DNA of 11,078 nt from an uncultured Bacteroidia bacterium (GTDB taxonomy: Bacteria > Bacteroidota > Bacteroidia > Bacteroidales > UBA932): the NCBI GenBank assembly GCA_902796455.1, contig CADBPH010000137.1:1-11078 (forward strand), written 5' to 3'. Position 1 is the first letter of the stretch. Each line of letters starts with the position of its first letter. Below are positions 1 to 5,299 of the stretch, piece by piece. The position numbers were made by a program, and so were the translations under genes. The notes beneath the pieces were generated by a model, which had not been told where the DNA came from, ran no database searches, and worked only from the letters and a program-made list of their open reading frames with translations.

Positions 1-261
1 GCCCATGAAGGCAGCCAGTTCGTCGTGGACGATTTTCACCATCATCTGCTGCGGCTTGACCGCCGTCAGCACATTCTGGCCCAGGGCCTGGGTCTTTACC
101 CGGTCGCAGAACTCCTTCGCCACCTTGTAGCTGACATCCGCGTCCAACAGGGCCCTCCGGATATCCTTGACGGTTTCGGAAACATTGATTTCCGTGATTT
201 TTCCTTCACCCTTGAGTATTTTGAAAGACCTTTCCAGTCTCTCGCTGAGATTCTCGAACAT
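1..261 (-). CDS. ffh: Signal recognition particle GTPase Ffh, N-terminal fragment (cut by window edge)
   Basis: Ffh is the GTPase subunit of the signal recognition particle. It binds SRP RNA and signal sequences of nascent membrane proteins and delivers ribosomes to the FtsY receptor at the inner membrane. Only the first 87 residues are inside the window, with the frame open to base 1. They match the start of the helical N domain: MFENLSERLERSFK at the start, then GKITEINVSET (20-30) and the hallmark ALLDADV motif (37-43). The segment GQNVLTAVKP (61-70) is also typical of Bacteroidota Ffh. The GTPase G domain and the methionine-rich M domain lie outside. The ATG at 259-261 is the natural family start and has no Shine-Dalgarno sequence. 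It is divergent from the deoxyhypusine-synthase-like gene and shares a promoter region with it. Identification is firm. Confidence 0.95.
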   Translation of the reverse strand, partial: MFENLSERLERSFKILKGEGKITEINVSETVKDIRRALLDADVSYKVAKEFCDRVKTQALGQNVLTAVKPQQMMVKIVHDELAAFMG

Positions 262-302
262 AGATTCTGAACGTATTTGAAGCAGTTACGATATCACCGG
301 AA

Positions 303-319
303 GAACAGAATTCCTGTTC
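303..319 (-). promoter_or_regulatory. Stem-loop at predicted 5' end of ffh mRNA
   Basis: A perfect 6-bp inverted repeat GAACAG/CTGTTC (303-308 and 314-319) encloses a 5-base loop. Its first base lies about 5 nt inside the transcription start expected from the minus-strand -7 box at 330-337, so the ffh leader would begin with this hairpin. About 40 nt of unstructured leader then precede the ATG. A role in mRNA stability is inference. Confidence 0.4.
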
Positions 320-325
320 AGGCGG

Positions 326-357
326 ATTGCAAATTTAGGCATAAATCCTTAATTTTG
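326..357 (+). promoter_or_regulatory. Predicted promoter of the deoxyhypusine-synthase-like gene
   Basis: The -7 box TAATTTTG (350-357) matches TAnnTTTG. A -33-like ATTG (326-329) lies 20 bases upstream. Transcription should start near 363-365, leaving about 67 nt of leader before the ATG at 432. The -33 box abuts the ffh -7 box (330-337), so the two divergent promoters occupy the same DNA. Confidence 0.6.
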
Positions 358-362
358 CCAAA
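330..362 (-). promoter_or_regulatory. Predicted ffh promoter (Bacteroidota -33/-7 type)
   Basis: Read on the minus strand, the -7 box is TAAATTTG (330-337), an exact match to TAnnTTTG. The -33 box is TTTG (359-362), with a 21-base spacer. Transcription should start near 323-325, giving a leader of about 62 nt before the ATG at 261. The plus-strand -7 box of the neighbouring gene (350-357) lies inside this spacer. Confidence 0.65.
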
Positions 363-366
363 CATT

Positions 367-404
367 CGGCTGCTTGGATCCTGCCCGGAGCGGAATCGCA
401 GCCG
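367..404 (+). promoter_or_regulatory. GC-rich stem-loop in the leader of the deoxyhypusine-synthase-like gene
   Basis: A perfect 7-bp stem CGGCTGC/GCAGCCG (367-373 and 398-404) closes a 24-base loop that can pair further through GATCC-like and GGAATC segments (377-397). It begins 10 bases after the -7 box, essentially at the predicted mRNA 5' end. An A-rich single-stranded stretch follows up to the start codon. It could protect the 5' end or be a small regulatory leader. I recognise no known riboswitch class. Confidence 0.4.
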
Positions 405-431
405 GAAAGAACACTAATTCGGTTAAAGAAA

Positions 432-1406
432 ATGGAAAAAGGACCTATTTCTCAGTTCATTACCCACCACTACCGCCATTTCAATTCCGCGGCGCTCGTG
501 GATGCCGCCAAGGCGTATGAAGACCTGCTGGACAAAGGCGGCAAAATGTTTCTGGCCATGGCCGGTGCCATGAGTACGGCGGAACTCGGACTTTCGCTCG
601 CCGAGATGATCCGGCAGGACAAGATCTCTTTCGTCTGCTGCTCGGCCAACAATCTCGAAGAAGACATCATGAACCTCGTCGCCCACAGCCATTACTACCG
701 CGTACCGGGCTACCGCGACCTCACCCCTGCCCAGGAACAGGAACTCCTTGACAACCATTACAATCGCGTTACCGATACCTGCATCCCGGAAGAAGAAGCG
801 TTCCGCCGTCTGGAAAAACACCTCGTGGATGTGTGGGATAAGGCCAAGGCCGAAGGAAAGCGCTATCTCCCTTACGAATACATCTATCAGATGATCCGCA
901 GCGGCGTGCTCGAGCAGTACTATGAGATCGACCCGAAGGACAGCTGGGTGGTCGCAGCCTGCGAAAAGAACATCCCGATCATCTGCCCGGCATGGGAAGA
1001 CTGCACCACCGGCAACATCTTCACGGCCCATGTCATCCGGGGCGAATATGAGCCCAACCTCGTCATCCAGGGCGTGGAAGTCATGATGTTCCTGGTAGAC
1101 TGGTACAAGAAGAATTCCGAAGGTGCCGGAGTCGGCTTCTTCCAGATCGGCGGCGGCACCGCCGGTGACTTCCCGATCTGCTGCGTTCCGATGATGGAAC
1201 AGGATCTCGGCTGGAAGGGCACCCCGCTCTGGGCGTATTTCTGCCAGATTTCCGACAGTACCACTTCCTACGGTTCCTATTCCGGCGCCGTTCCGAACGA
1301 GAAAATCACCTGGGGCAAGTTGTCTCCCGACACGCCCCGGTTCATCGTGGAGTCTGATGCAACCATCGTGGCCCCGCTCATTTTCGCATACGTACTCGGC
1401 TGGTAA
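432..1406 (+). CDS. Deoxyhypusine synthase-family protein
   Basis: In eukaryotes and archaea, deoxyhypusine synthase (DHS) uses NAD and spermidine to move an aminobutyl group onto a lysine of eIF5A/aIF5A. Bacteria lack that substrate, so bacterial homologues are thought to act on polyamines, for example in homospermidine-type chemistry. This 324-residue protein is full length. The N-terminal AMAGAMSTAELGLSLAEMI (42-60) resembles the NAD-binding start of DHS. CPAWEDCTTGN (185-195) and the glycine-rich QIGGGTAGDFPI (238-249) follow. The C-terminal GSYSGAVPNEKITWGK (281-296) ends in the lysine expected to form the enamine/imine intermediate (Lys296, equivalent to human Lys329). The start is the only ATG before the conserved N terminus, with no Shine-Dalgarno. 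An AraC-type gene follows after 9 bases, implying co-transcription. Family is certain; substrate is not. Confidence 0.9.
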   Translation: MEKGPISQFITHHYRHFNSAALVDAAKAYEDLLDKGGKMFLAMAGAMSTAELGLSLAEMIRQDKISFVCCSANNLEEDIMNLVAHSHYYRVPGYRDLTPAQEQELLDNHYNRVTDTCIPEEEAFRRLEKHLVDVWDKAKAEGKRYLPYEYIYQMIRSGVLEQYYEIDPKDSWVVAACEKNIPIICPAWEDCTTGNIFTAHVIRGEYEPNLVIQGVEVMMFLVDWYKKNSEGAGVGFFQIGGGTAGDFPICCVPMMEQDLGWKGTPLWAYFCQISDSTTSYGSYSGAVPNEKITWGKLSPDTPRFIVESDATIVAPLIFAYVLGW

Positions 1407-1415
1407 ACAATCCGC

Positions 1416-1928
1416 ATGAATCTGCAATTTAACCGGGAGGCGCTGAGGAGAATGCTCCTGCGCCTCCCTTTTCAAGACAACCTGAAACTATTCTTATTCG
1501 GCGTATGCCAGACGCCGGAAGTCTCCTTCGTCCCCGACATAGACGATTCCGTCCCCCTGCCGGCTCTTTCCGGCCATCCCGGCTTCTCCGAGATGGACCA
1601 GCGGATCCAGGCATGGTATTTCCAAACGGGGATCCATTTCCCGGACCTTTCCATGGAAGATGTCCGGGACGCCATGGGGATGACCCATGCCGCAACCCTC
1701 GCGTATTTCCGGGACCATGTCGGAGACGATTTCCGCACCTGGAAATCCAGCATGCGGATTGCGTTCGTCAAGAAAGAACTACTTGAAAACCAGGATAAAA
1801 GCATTGCCGAGATTGCGGCAATCGCCGGATTCCGGGACCGTTCTAATTTCCACCGCCAATTCCGGCAGAAAAGCGGGTGCACGCCGAAACAATGGCGCGA
1901 CTCCGGCGGCCATCCCGAACTGGACTGA
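1416..1928 (+). CDS. Short AraC-family regulator lacking a sensor domain
   Basis: The protein is 170 residues, against 250-300 for a usual AraC regulator. The C-terminal half carries the double helix-turn-helix. The first helix-turn-helix is around 79-101 (LSMEDVRDAMGMTH). The second is around 128-151 (KSIAEIAAIAGFRDRSNFHR) and ends in the family signature GCTPKQWR (154-161). Residues 1-75 are too short for the cupin ligand-binding domain of classic AraC proteins and match nothing I recognise. It starts 9 bases after the DHS-like stop codon, so the two are probably one transcript and it may regulate that unit or a linked pathway. It converges on the lipoprotein gene with an 8-base gap and no visible terminator. 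The AraC assignment is firm; ligand and targets are unknown. Confidence 0.85.
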   Translation: MNLQFNREALRRMLLRLPFQDNLKLFLFGVCQTPEVSFVPDIDDSVPLPALSGHPGFSEMDQRIQAWYFQTGIHFPDLSMEDVRDAMGMTHAATLAYFRDHVGDDFRTWKSSMRIAFVKKELLENQDKSIAEIAAIAGFRDRSNFHRQFRQKSGCTPKQWRDSGGHPELD

Positions 1929-1936
1929 TTCCTTGA

Positions 1937-2392
1937 TTATTTCTTTTTGCTGAGATAGAGTTTACTTTCCACGAAGTAAACATTTGCGTAGCCGTTGTAA
2001 GACGTACTTTCCGGTTCGATCTTCACATCGGCTTCTTTAGATTCATATTCCCCGCCGTTGTTCAACCCGTCCGCATCGACCGCCCGCAGCCTGTAGCGCA
2101 ACGAAGACTGGTACGGGACTTTCATTTCGAAAATTCCCTTGCTGTCCGTATAGGAAGTATCGGCGAAACTCGGGGTAAAACCGGATTTCCCCGCCTGGCG
2201 GCCAGCCTCGACCACCAACATGATCCCATTCAGGGGAAAGAATGTCTCCGCATCTGAAACAGACCCTACGACGAAAAGGTCAGGGGCCGTTTCCAGCAGC
2301 ATCGGATCTACCGGCGGAACACTTTTCGTACAGGCCGCCATGCAGACTGCAGCAAAGAGGGACAAATAAAGACGTATTTTACGAAAACTCAT
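1937..2392 (-). CDS. Small putative lipoprotein with carboxypeptidase-regulatory-like domain
   Basis: The protein is 151 residues. It begins with a basic, hydrophobic signal peptide (MSFRKIRLYLSLFAAVCMAAC) whose lipobox cysteine is Cys21. No acidic surface-export signal follows that cysteine, so the inner face of the envelope is more likely than the cell surface. The body, about 38-148, looks like a beta-sandwich: FVVGSVSDAE (40-49), PLNGIMLVVE (53-62), YTDSKGIFEMKVP (81-93) and RAVDADGL (103-110) with GGEYESKEADV (113-123). The order 'variant, T-D-x-G-x-F, D-x-D-G, ESKEADV' recalls the Bacteroidota lipoproteins paired with radical SAM enzymes (rSAM/lipoprotein system) and transthyretin-like domains. 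No radical SAM gene lies in the window, so that link is tentative. It has its own promoter and appears monocistronic. Function is unknown. Confidence 0.75.
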   Translation of the reverse strand: MSFRKIRLYLSLFAAVCMAACTKSVPPVDPMLLETAPDLFVVGSVSDAETFFPLNGIMLVVEAGRQAGKSGFTPSFADTSYTDSKGIFEMKVPYQSSLRYRLRAVDADGLNNGGEYESKEADVKIEPESTSYNGYANVYFVESKLYLSKKK

Positions 2393-2434
2393 CTGGCATA
2401 GGGATTTACACCAGGTTCAGGTCAGACACGTCTG

Positions 2435-2465
2435 CAAATGTAACCCTTTTTTGCTGAAACACAAA
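2435..2465 (-). promoter_or_regulatory. Predicted promoter of the small lipoprotein gene
   Basis: On the minus strand the -7 box is TACATTTG (2435-2442), an exact TAnnTTTG match. The -33 box is TTTG (2462-2465), with a 19-base spacer. The expected start near 2428-2430 leaves a leader of about 36 nt. It lies just downstream of the terminator at 2478-2505 that closes the preceding operon, which separates the two transcription units. Confidence 0.65.
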
Positions 2466-2477
2466 CAATCATAACGA

Positions 2478-2505
2478 AAAAACGCACGCGCAGGCGTGCG
2501 TTTTT
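2478..2505 (-). terminator. Rho-independent terminator of the ABC/GntR/GIN operon
   Basis: A perfect 12-bp hairpin: seven GC-rich pairs (CGCACGC 2483-2489 with GCGTGCG 2494-2500) flanked by five A:T pairs, with a GCAG tetraloop (2490-2493). On the minus strand the stem is followed by a run of T. It lies 17 bases past the GIN-protein stop codon. Confidence 0.85.
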
Positions 2506-2521
2506 CAACAATCCGGTTTCC

Positions 2522-3211
2522 TTACCGCTCAATGTCTCCCGAGCCGGATACGGACTGGCTGACATTCTCGCAGGAGAGCTGCCCGGCGTGGATGTCTCCC
2601 GAACCGGACACGGCAAGCGAAGCCTTTCCCGCCTTCCCCTTCACGGTCACATCGCCGGAACCGGCAACGCGTACCGAAAGATCCTGACACGCAATCCCGA
2701 AGAGCGACATGTCTCCCGAACCGGCCAAGGAGGCATCCACCCGGTTTCCGGAAAGTTTCATCACCCGCAGGTCCCCGGAACCGGCGACGCTCGCCTGCAG
2801 CAGATCGCCCGTGAGGCATTCAATCTCCATGTCACCGGAGCCTTTGACCTGCGCGCTTTCCAGCTCCCCGCCATACACCTCCACGAACAATTCTCCTTGA
2901 AAAACAGAGAATCCGGTATCCTCCAGGTAGATTTGCAGGATGCCCGCGTCATCCACCTCGCACTTCATCCGGGGAAGCATGGGATCCGACGCCCAGACTT
3001 CCGCCCGGGGAGCGCCCTTTGTCTGGTGGTACAGGACATCCATGGACCCGTTCAGCTGGATACCCTTGAATGCAGGAAGGCTGTCGGTCCGCATGCTGCG
3101 TGTCCCGTCATAACCTTTTTCAATGAGTTTGCTTTCATCAATCCGGACATAGCAGGAAGCCGTCAGCAGCAGTCCGGACAGAACAGCGAAGAATATAACT
3201 ATCTTTTTCAT
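2522..3211 (-). CDS. GIN-domain (DUF2807) putative lipoprotein
   Basis: This 229-residue envelope protein starts with a signal peptide (MKKIVIFFAVLSGLLLTASC) whose lipobox cysteine is Cys20. Residues 45-115 form a head region containing NGSMDV (54-59). From 124 to the end there are six GSGD motifs, at 124, 144, 164, 184, 203 and 223, spaced 20, 20, 20, 19 and 20 residues, as expected for the beta-solenoid rungs of DUF2807/GIN proteins. The chain ends three residues after the last rung. The chosen ATG (3209-3211) lies 13 bases after the GntR stop. A 12-codon upstream extension is possible but would overlap GntR and spoil the signal peptide. It is the last gene of the operon. GIN proteins are often found with envelope-stress regulators, but their molecular role is not settled; here it probably acts at the membrane with the transporter. 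Confidence 0.87.
   Translation of the reverse strand: MKKIVIFFAVLSGLLLTASCYVRIDESKLIEKGYDGTRSMRTDSLPAFKGIQLNGSMDVLYHQTKGAPRAEVWASDPMLPRMKCEVDDAGILQIYLEDTGFSVFQGELFVEVYGGELESAQVKGSGDMEIECLTGDLLQASVAGSGDLRVMKLSGNRVDASLAGSGDMSLFGIACQDLSVRVAGSGDVTVKGKAGKASLAVSGSGDIHAGQLSCENVSQSVSGSGDIER
2525..2842 (-). repeat. Six imperfect ~60-bp in-gene repeats (GSGD rungs)
   Basis: The coding repeats are visible in the DNA. The 16-mer ATGTCTCCCGAACCGG occurs at 2592-2607 and 2709-2724, and with one change (GAGCC) at 2532-2547. More diverged copies occur at the other GSGD codons. Spacings are multiples of about 60 bp, with one 57-bp step. Such repeats can change copy number by slippage or recombination. Confidence 0.75.
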
Positions 3212-3224
3212 GACTATAATTCTA

Positions 3225-3581
3225 CTATTTTTCACTTGAAGTATCACTAAAAATGGCGGATTCCGCTATCCCCAGCAGTTTCATCCGTTTGCGGAAAGCA
3301 GGGAGTTCCTCCGCATAAAACTTTTCCCGCTCGTTTTCCAACACCCGCTGCGGAGCATCCGGGCTGATGAAATAGCCGATCCCGCGCTTGTTGAAAATGA
3401 TGCCGTCGCTGGTCAGCCGTTCGTACGTACGCATGACCGTATTGGGGTTCACACCGACTTGCGCGCCGTACTCACGGACAGAAGGAATCCGCTCCCCGGG
3501 GGCAAGGACCCCGGACAGGATCTGGTCGCAGAGGACATCTCCGATCTGCAGATATATCGGTCGATTGTTGTCGAATTCCAT
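3225..3581 (-). CDS. GntR-family transcriptional regulator, YtrA subfamily
   Basis: This 118-residue protein is a short GntR regulator. A winged helix-turn-helix occupies about 7-73: PIYLQIGDVLCDQILSG (8-24), GERIPSVREYGAQVGVN (29-45) and the recognition helix NPNTVMRTYERL (45-56). The wing GIIFNKRGIGYFIS follows (60-73). Only about 45 residues remain, a two-helix dimerisation tail as in the YtrA subfamily, rather than the ligand domains of FadR or HutC types. YtrA-type repressors usually control adjacent ABC-transporter genes, and here it follows the ATPase and permease. ATG 3579-3581 is preferred, because a longer frame begins only at a TTG. A probable operator of the expected form (GTGTA-N12-TACAC) sits at the operon promoter (5275-5298), so autorepression is likely. 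The inducing signal is unknown. Confidence 0.92.
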   Translation of the reverse strand: MEFDNNRPIYLQIGDVLCDQILSGVLAPGERIPSVREYGAQVGVNPNTVMRTYERLTSDGIIFNKRGIGYFISPDAPQRVLENEREKFYAEELPAFRKRMKLLGIAESAIFSDTSSEK

Positions 3582-3619
3582 GGTATTCGTGTTTAGCTTT
3601 CGATGAGGCAAAATATAAA

Positions 3620-4426
3620 TCAGTGTTTCAGATATTTAAGCCTGAACCAGGTAAGCACGGCCAACACCACTGCCGGCAGCGTCAGGGACAGGTGCAGGAG
3701 CAGATTGACGGAAAACTCCGGGTGCTTCATGATATAATCCCGCATCCGGACATCATTCTCCAGCGACATGAATTCAGGGCCGGCGACAAGGCGGATAATC
3801 AAGGCACCCAGGATGGACAGCATGAACATGCAGAGGATGGTTTTCGCCGGTTTCGCCTTCTTGAAAAACAGGGCCCCCAGCAAGAAAAGCAGGATATTCC
3901 CCACGAGCACCATGTAGCCGATCCAGAATCCGCCGCCGACAAGGCGCAGCGTGCCATCCTCGGCGAGCAAGGCATTCAGTTTGGACGGCAGAGAAACCAA
4001 GGGTTCGCCGCAATCCTTGAACAGGGCGCAGAGCAGGGCGTCCGAAGACAGGTAGAGCACATTGAAAACCAGCGGAACCACGACCAGGGCCACCAGCATC
4101 ATGGACAGGAATTTTTCCAGACGCGAGGCCGGGATCATCAGGTATTCGCTCCCGGCATGTTTTTCCGTCAGGTTACCCCAGACTTTCGACGGGAATGCGA
4201 TCACCAGGAACAAGGTGGCAAAGCAATATAACGAAATCCTGCCTTCCTGTCCCATGACGACCGGAGAAAAACTGCCGGAGAACATTTTCAGGATGCCGGA
4301 GAAAACATAAACAATCAAGGGCAGGATGCCCATCGCCAGCAGGCTCACGCCAAAGTTGTTCCTGAGGCGGTTCAGTTCATAGACGAAATATTTGCCGAAG
4401 CGGCTGAATTGAAATACATGAGTCAT
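3620..4426 (-). CDS. ABC transporter permease, six transmembrane segments
   Basis: A 268-residue integral inner-membrane protein. Hydrophobic segments lie at about 26-46, 63-79, 106-128, 166-188, 195-215 and 239-261, giving six membrane passes. That is enough for a homodimeric transmembrane unit with the ATPase encoded just upstream. The motif MIPASRLEKFLSMM (97-110), before the third segment, is characteristic of Bacteroidota permease-like proteins that accompany GntR-regulated ATPases. No substrate-binding protein is encoded nearby, which points to export or a membrane-protective role rather than uptake. Its ATG lies 11 bases after the ATPase stop and has a strong Shine-Dalgarno made partly from that stop codon. 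The substrate cannot be told from the sequence. Confidence 0.82.
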   Translation of the reverse strand: MTHVFQFSRFGKYFVYELNRLRNNFGVSLLAMGILPLIVYVFSGILKMFSGSFSPVVMGQEGRISLYCFATLFLVIAFPSKVWGNLTEKHAGSEYLMIPASRLEKFLSMMLVALVVVPLVFNVLYLSSDALLCALFKDCGEPLVSLPSKLNALLAEDGTLRLVGGGFWIGYMVLVGNILLFLLGALFFKKAKPAKTILCMFMLSILGALIIRLVAGPEFMSLENDVRMRDYIMKHPEFSVNLLLHLSLTLPAVVLAVLTWFRLKYLKH

Positions 4427-4433
4427 GACGATT

Positions 4434-4439
4434 CCTCCT
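4434..4439 (-). promoter_or_regulatory. Unusually strong Shine-Dalgarno overlapping the ATPase stop codon
   Basis: On the minus strand the junction reads TAGGAGGAATCGTCATG. The ATPase stop TAG (4438-4440) runs directly into AGGAGG, 7 bases before the permease ATG. The other starts in the window show no comparable site, so this one probably couples permease translation to termination on the ATPase. Confidence 0.75.
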
Positions 4440-5268
4440 ATTTACGGTCAAACATCTTTTTAATCAATTCTTTATTGGCATGGACGGCATTGAAGAGCGC
4501 CTCCACGTTCACTTTGCTTTCCAACCCTTCCGCATTCGGATACACCTGGATGAAGCCGCCGGGGATCTGCTCACTGTACAGGGAATCCGGATGCAGCGTC
4601 GTGCCATAGTCGAAGTACAGTTTCTCGGTAATCCGGGCAAGGTCTTCATTCAGAAGGACATCCTGCCGGTCCAGGATAATGATCGGATCGATGATGTTCT
4701 CCAAGTCACGCACCTGGTGCGTCGAAATGACGATGGTTGCCTGCTCATCCGTATATTTCATGAGGGCACTGCGGAACTGCGCCTTGGAAGGAATGTCCAG
4801 CCCGTTGGTCGGCTCGTCCAGGAACAGGTACTTGGCCCGGGATGCCAGCGCAAACGAGATATAGGTCTTCTTGAGCTGACCGGCGGACATCTTGTTCATC
4901 TTCTTTTCCGGATCGGTTTCCAACTCCCGCATGACTTCCCGGAAAACATCCATATTGAAATTCGGACGGAACCGGCCGGTATTGCGGGCGAAGGACAGCG
5001 CGGAGACAGGAAGCGGCGCCACGTCATCGGGCAGATAGTACACCTGCTCCAGGAAATCAGGACGGCGGGAAAACGGGCGGACCCCATCCACCTCGATTAT
5101 CCCCTTGTTCACTTCTTTCAGGCCGCAGAGCAGCGTGAGCAGGGTGGTCTTCCCCACGCCGTTTTCTCCCAGCAGCCCGTAAATCTTCCCCTCTTCGAGG
5201 GTCAGCGAGATATTTTTCAGAACCGGAATGCTCCCGTAACTGAACGCGAGATCTTGAACATGAATCAT
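4438..5268 (-). CDS. ABC transporter ATP-binding protein
   Basis: A cytoplasmic ATPase of 276 residues that would power the adjacent permease. Visible motifs are Walker A GENGVGKTT (34-42), signature MSAGQLKK (127-134), Walker B YLFLDEP (147-153), D-loop NGLD (155-158) and the switch histidine in STH (His184). The usual Q-loop glutamine is not seen: the segment is YYLPDD (77-82). The last 60 or so residues, after about 215, are an accessory tail of the kind seen in GntR-linked exporter ATPases. It is the first gene of its operon, with promoter and operator just upstream. Its stop codon overlaps the Shine-Dalgarno of the permease. The family is certain; the transported substrate is unknown, with export or an antibiotic/envelope-stress role most likely from context. 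Confidence 0.93.
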   Translation of the reverse strand: MIHVQDLAFSYGSIPVLKNISLTLEEGKIYGLLGENGVGKTTLLTLLCGLKEVNKGIIEVDGVRPFSRRPDFLEQVYYLPDDVAPLPVSALSFARNTGRFRPNFNMDVFREVMRELETDPEKKMNKMSAGQLKKTYISFALASRAKYLFLDEPTNGLDIPSKAQFRSALMKYTDEQATIVISTHQVRDLENIIDPIIILDRQDVLLNEDLARITEKLYFDYGTTLHPDSLYSEQIPGGFIQVYPNAEGLESKVNVEALFNAVHANKELIKKMFDRK

Positions 5269-5274
5269 AGTTGT

Positions 5275-5298
5275 CGTGTATTAGTTTAATAGTACACT
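5275..5298 (-). promoter_or_regulatory. Probable operator for the YtrA-type GntR repressor
   Basis: An inverted repeat GTGTA (5276-5280) and TACAC (5293-5297) is separated by 12 bases. The inner bases continue the symmetry, so 8 of 11 pairs of the 22-base core match. The form is close to the published Bacillus YtrA operator as I recall it (AGTGTA, about 13 bases, TACACT). It covers the transcription start expected from the -7 box at 5300-5307, the position for a repressor of the ABC operon. Confidence 0.65.
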
Positions 5299-5299
5299 G

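Noticed and set aside
367..431. Known riboswitch class in the DHS-like leader
   Set aside because: There is a stable stem-loop but no recognisable conserved core of any riboswitch I know, and the leader is short (about 67 nt).
423..1475. 350-codon open frame on the minus strand opposite the DHS-like gene
   Set aside because: It is antisense to a gene with clear family motifs, shows no recognisable domain and has the skewed His/Arg/Asp composition typical of a codon-bias shadow.
1929..1936. Terminator between the convergent AraC and lipoprotein genes
   Set aside because: The gap is only 8 bases and I see no inverted repeat followed by T-runs in the flanking coding ends.
3212..3247. Longer start for the GIN lipoprotein, 12 codons upstream
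   Set aside because: It would overlap the GntR stop and put polar residues before the signal peptide; the internal ATG gives a standard lipoprotein signal.
2588..3250. 220-codon plus-strand open frame opposite the GIN gene
   Set aside because: Mirror of the GSGD repeats (repeated HVSRTGQ-like peptides); a shadow of the real coding strand.
3582..3619. Possible separate promoter for the GntR gene
   Set aside because: The 38-base gap has only a near match, with three bases instead of two in the -7 box (TATATTTTG), and no convincing -33 box; read-through from the permease is more likely.
3480..4231. Plus-strand open frames rich in Gln/His opposite the permease and GntR genes
   Set aside because: They oppose hydrophobic membrane segments and a GntR winged helix; the Gln/His bias is the expected antisense of Leu/Met/Val codons.
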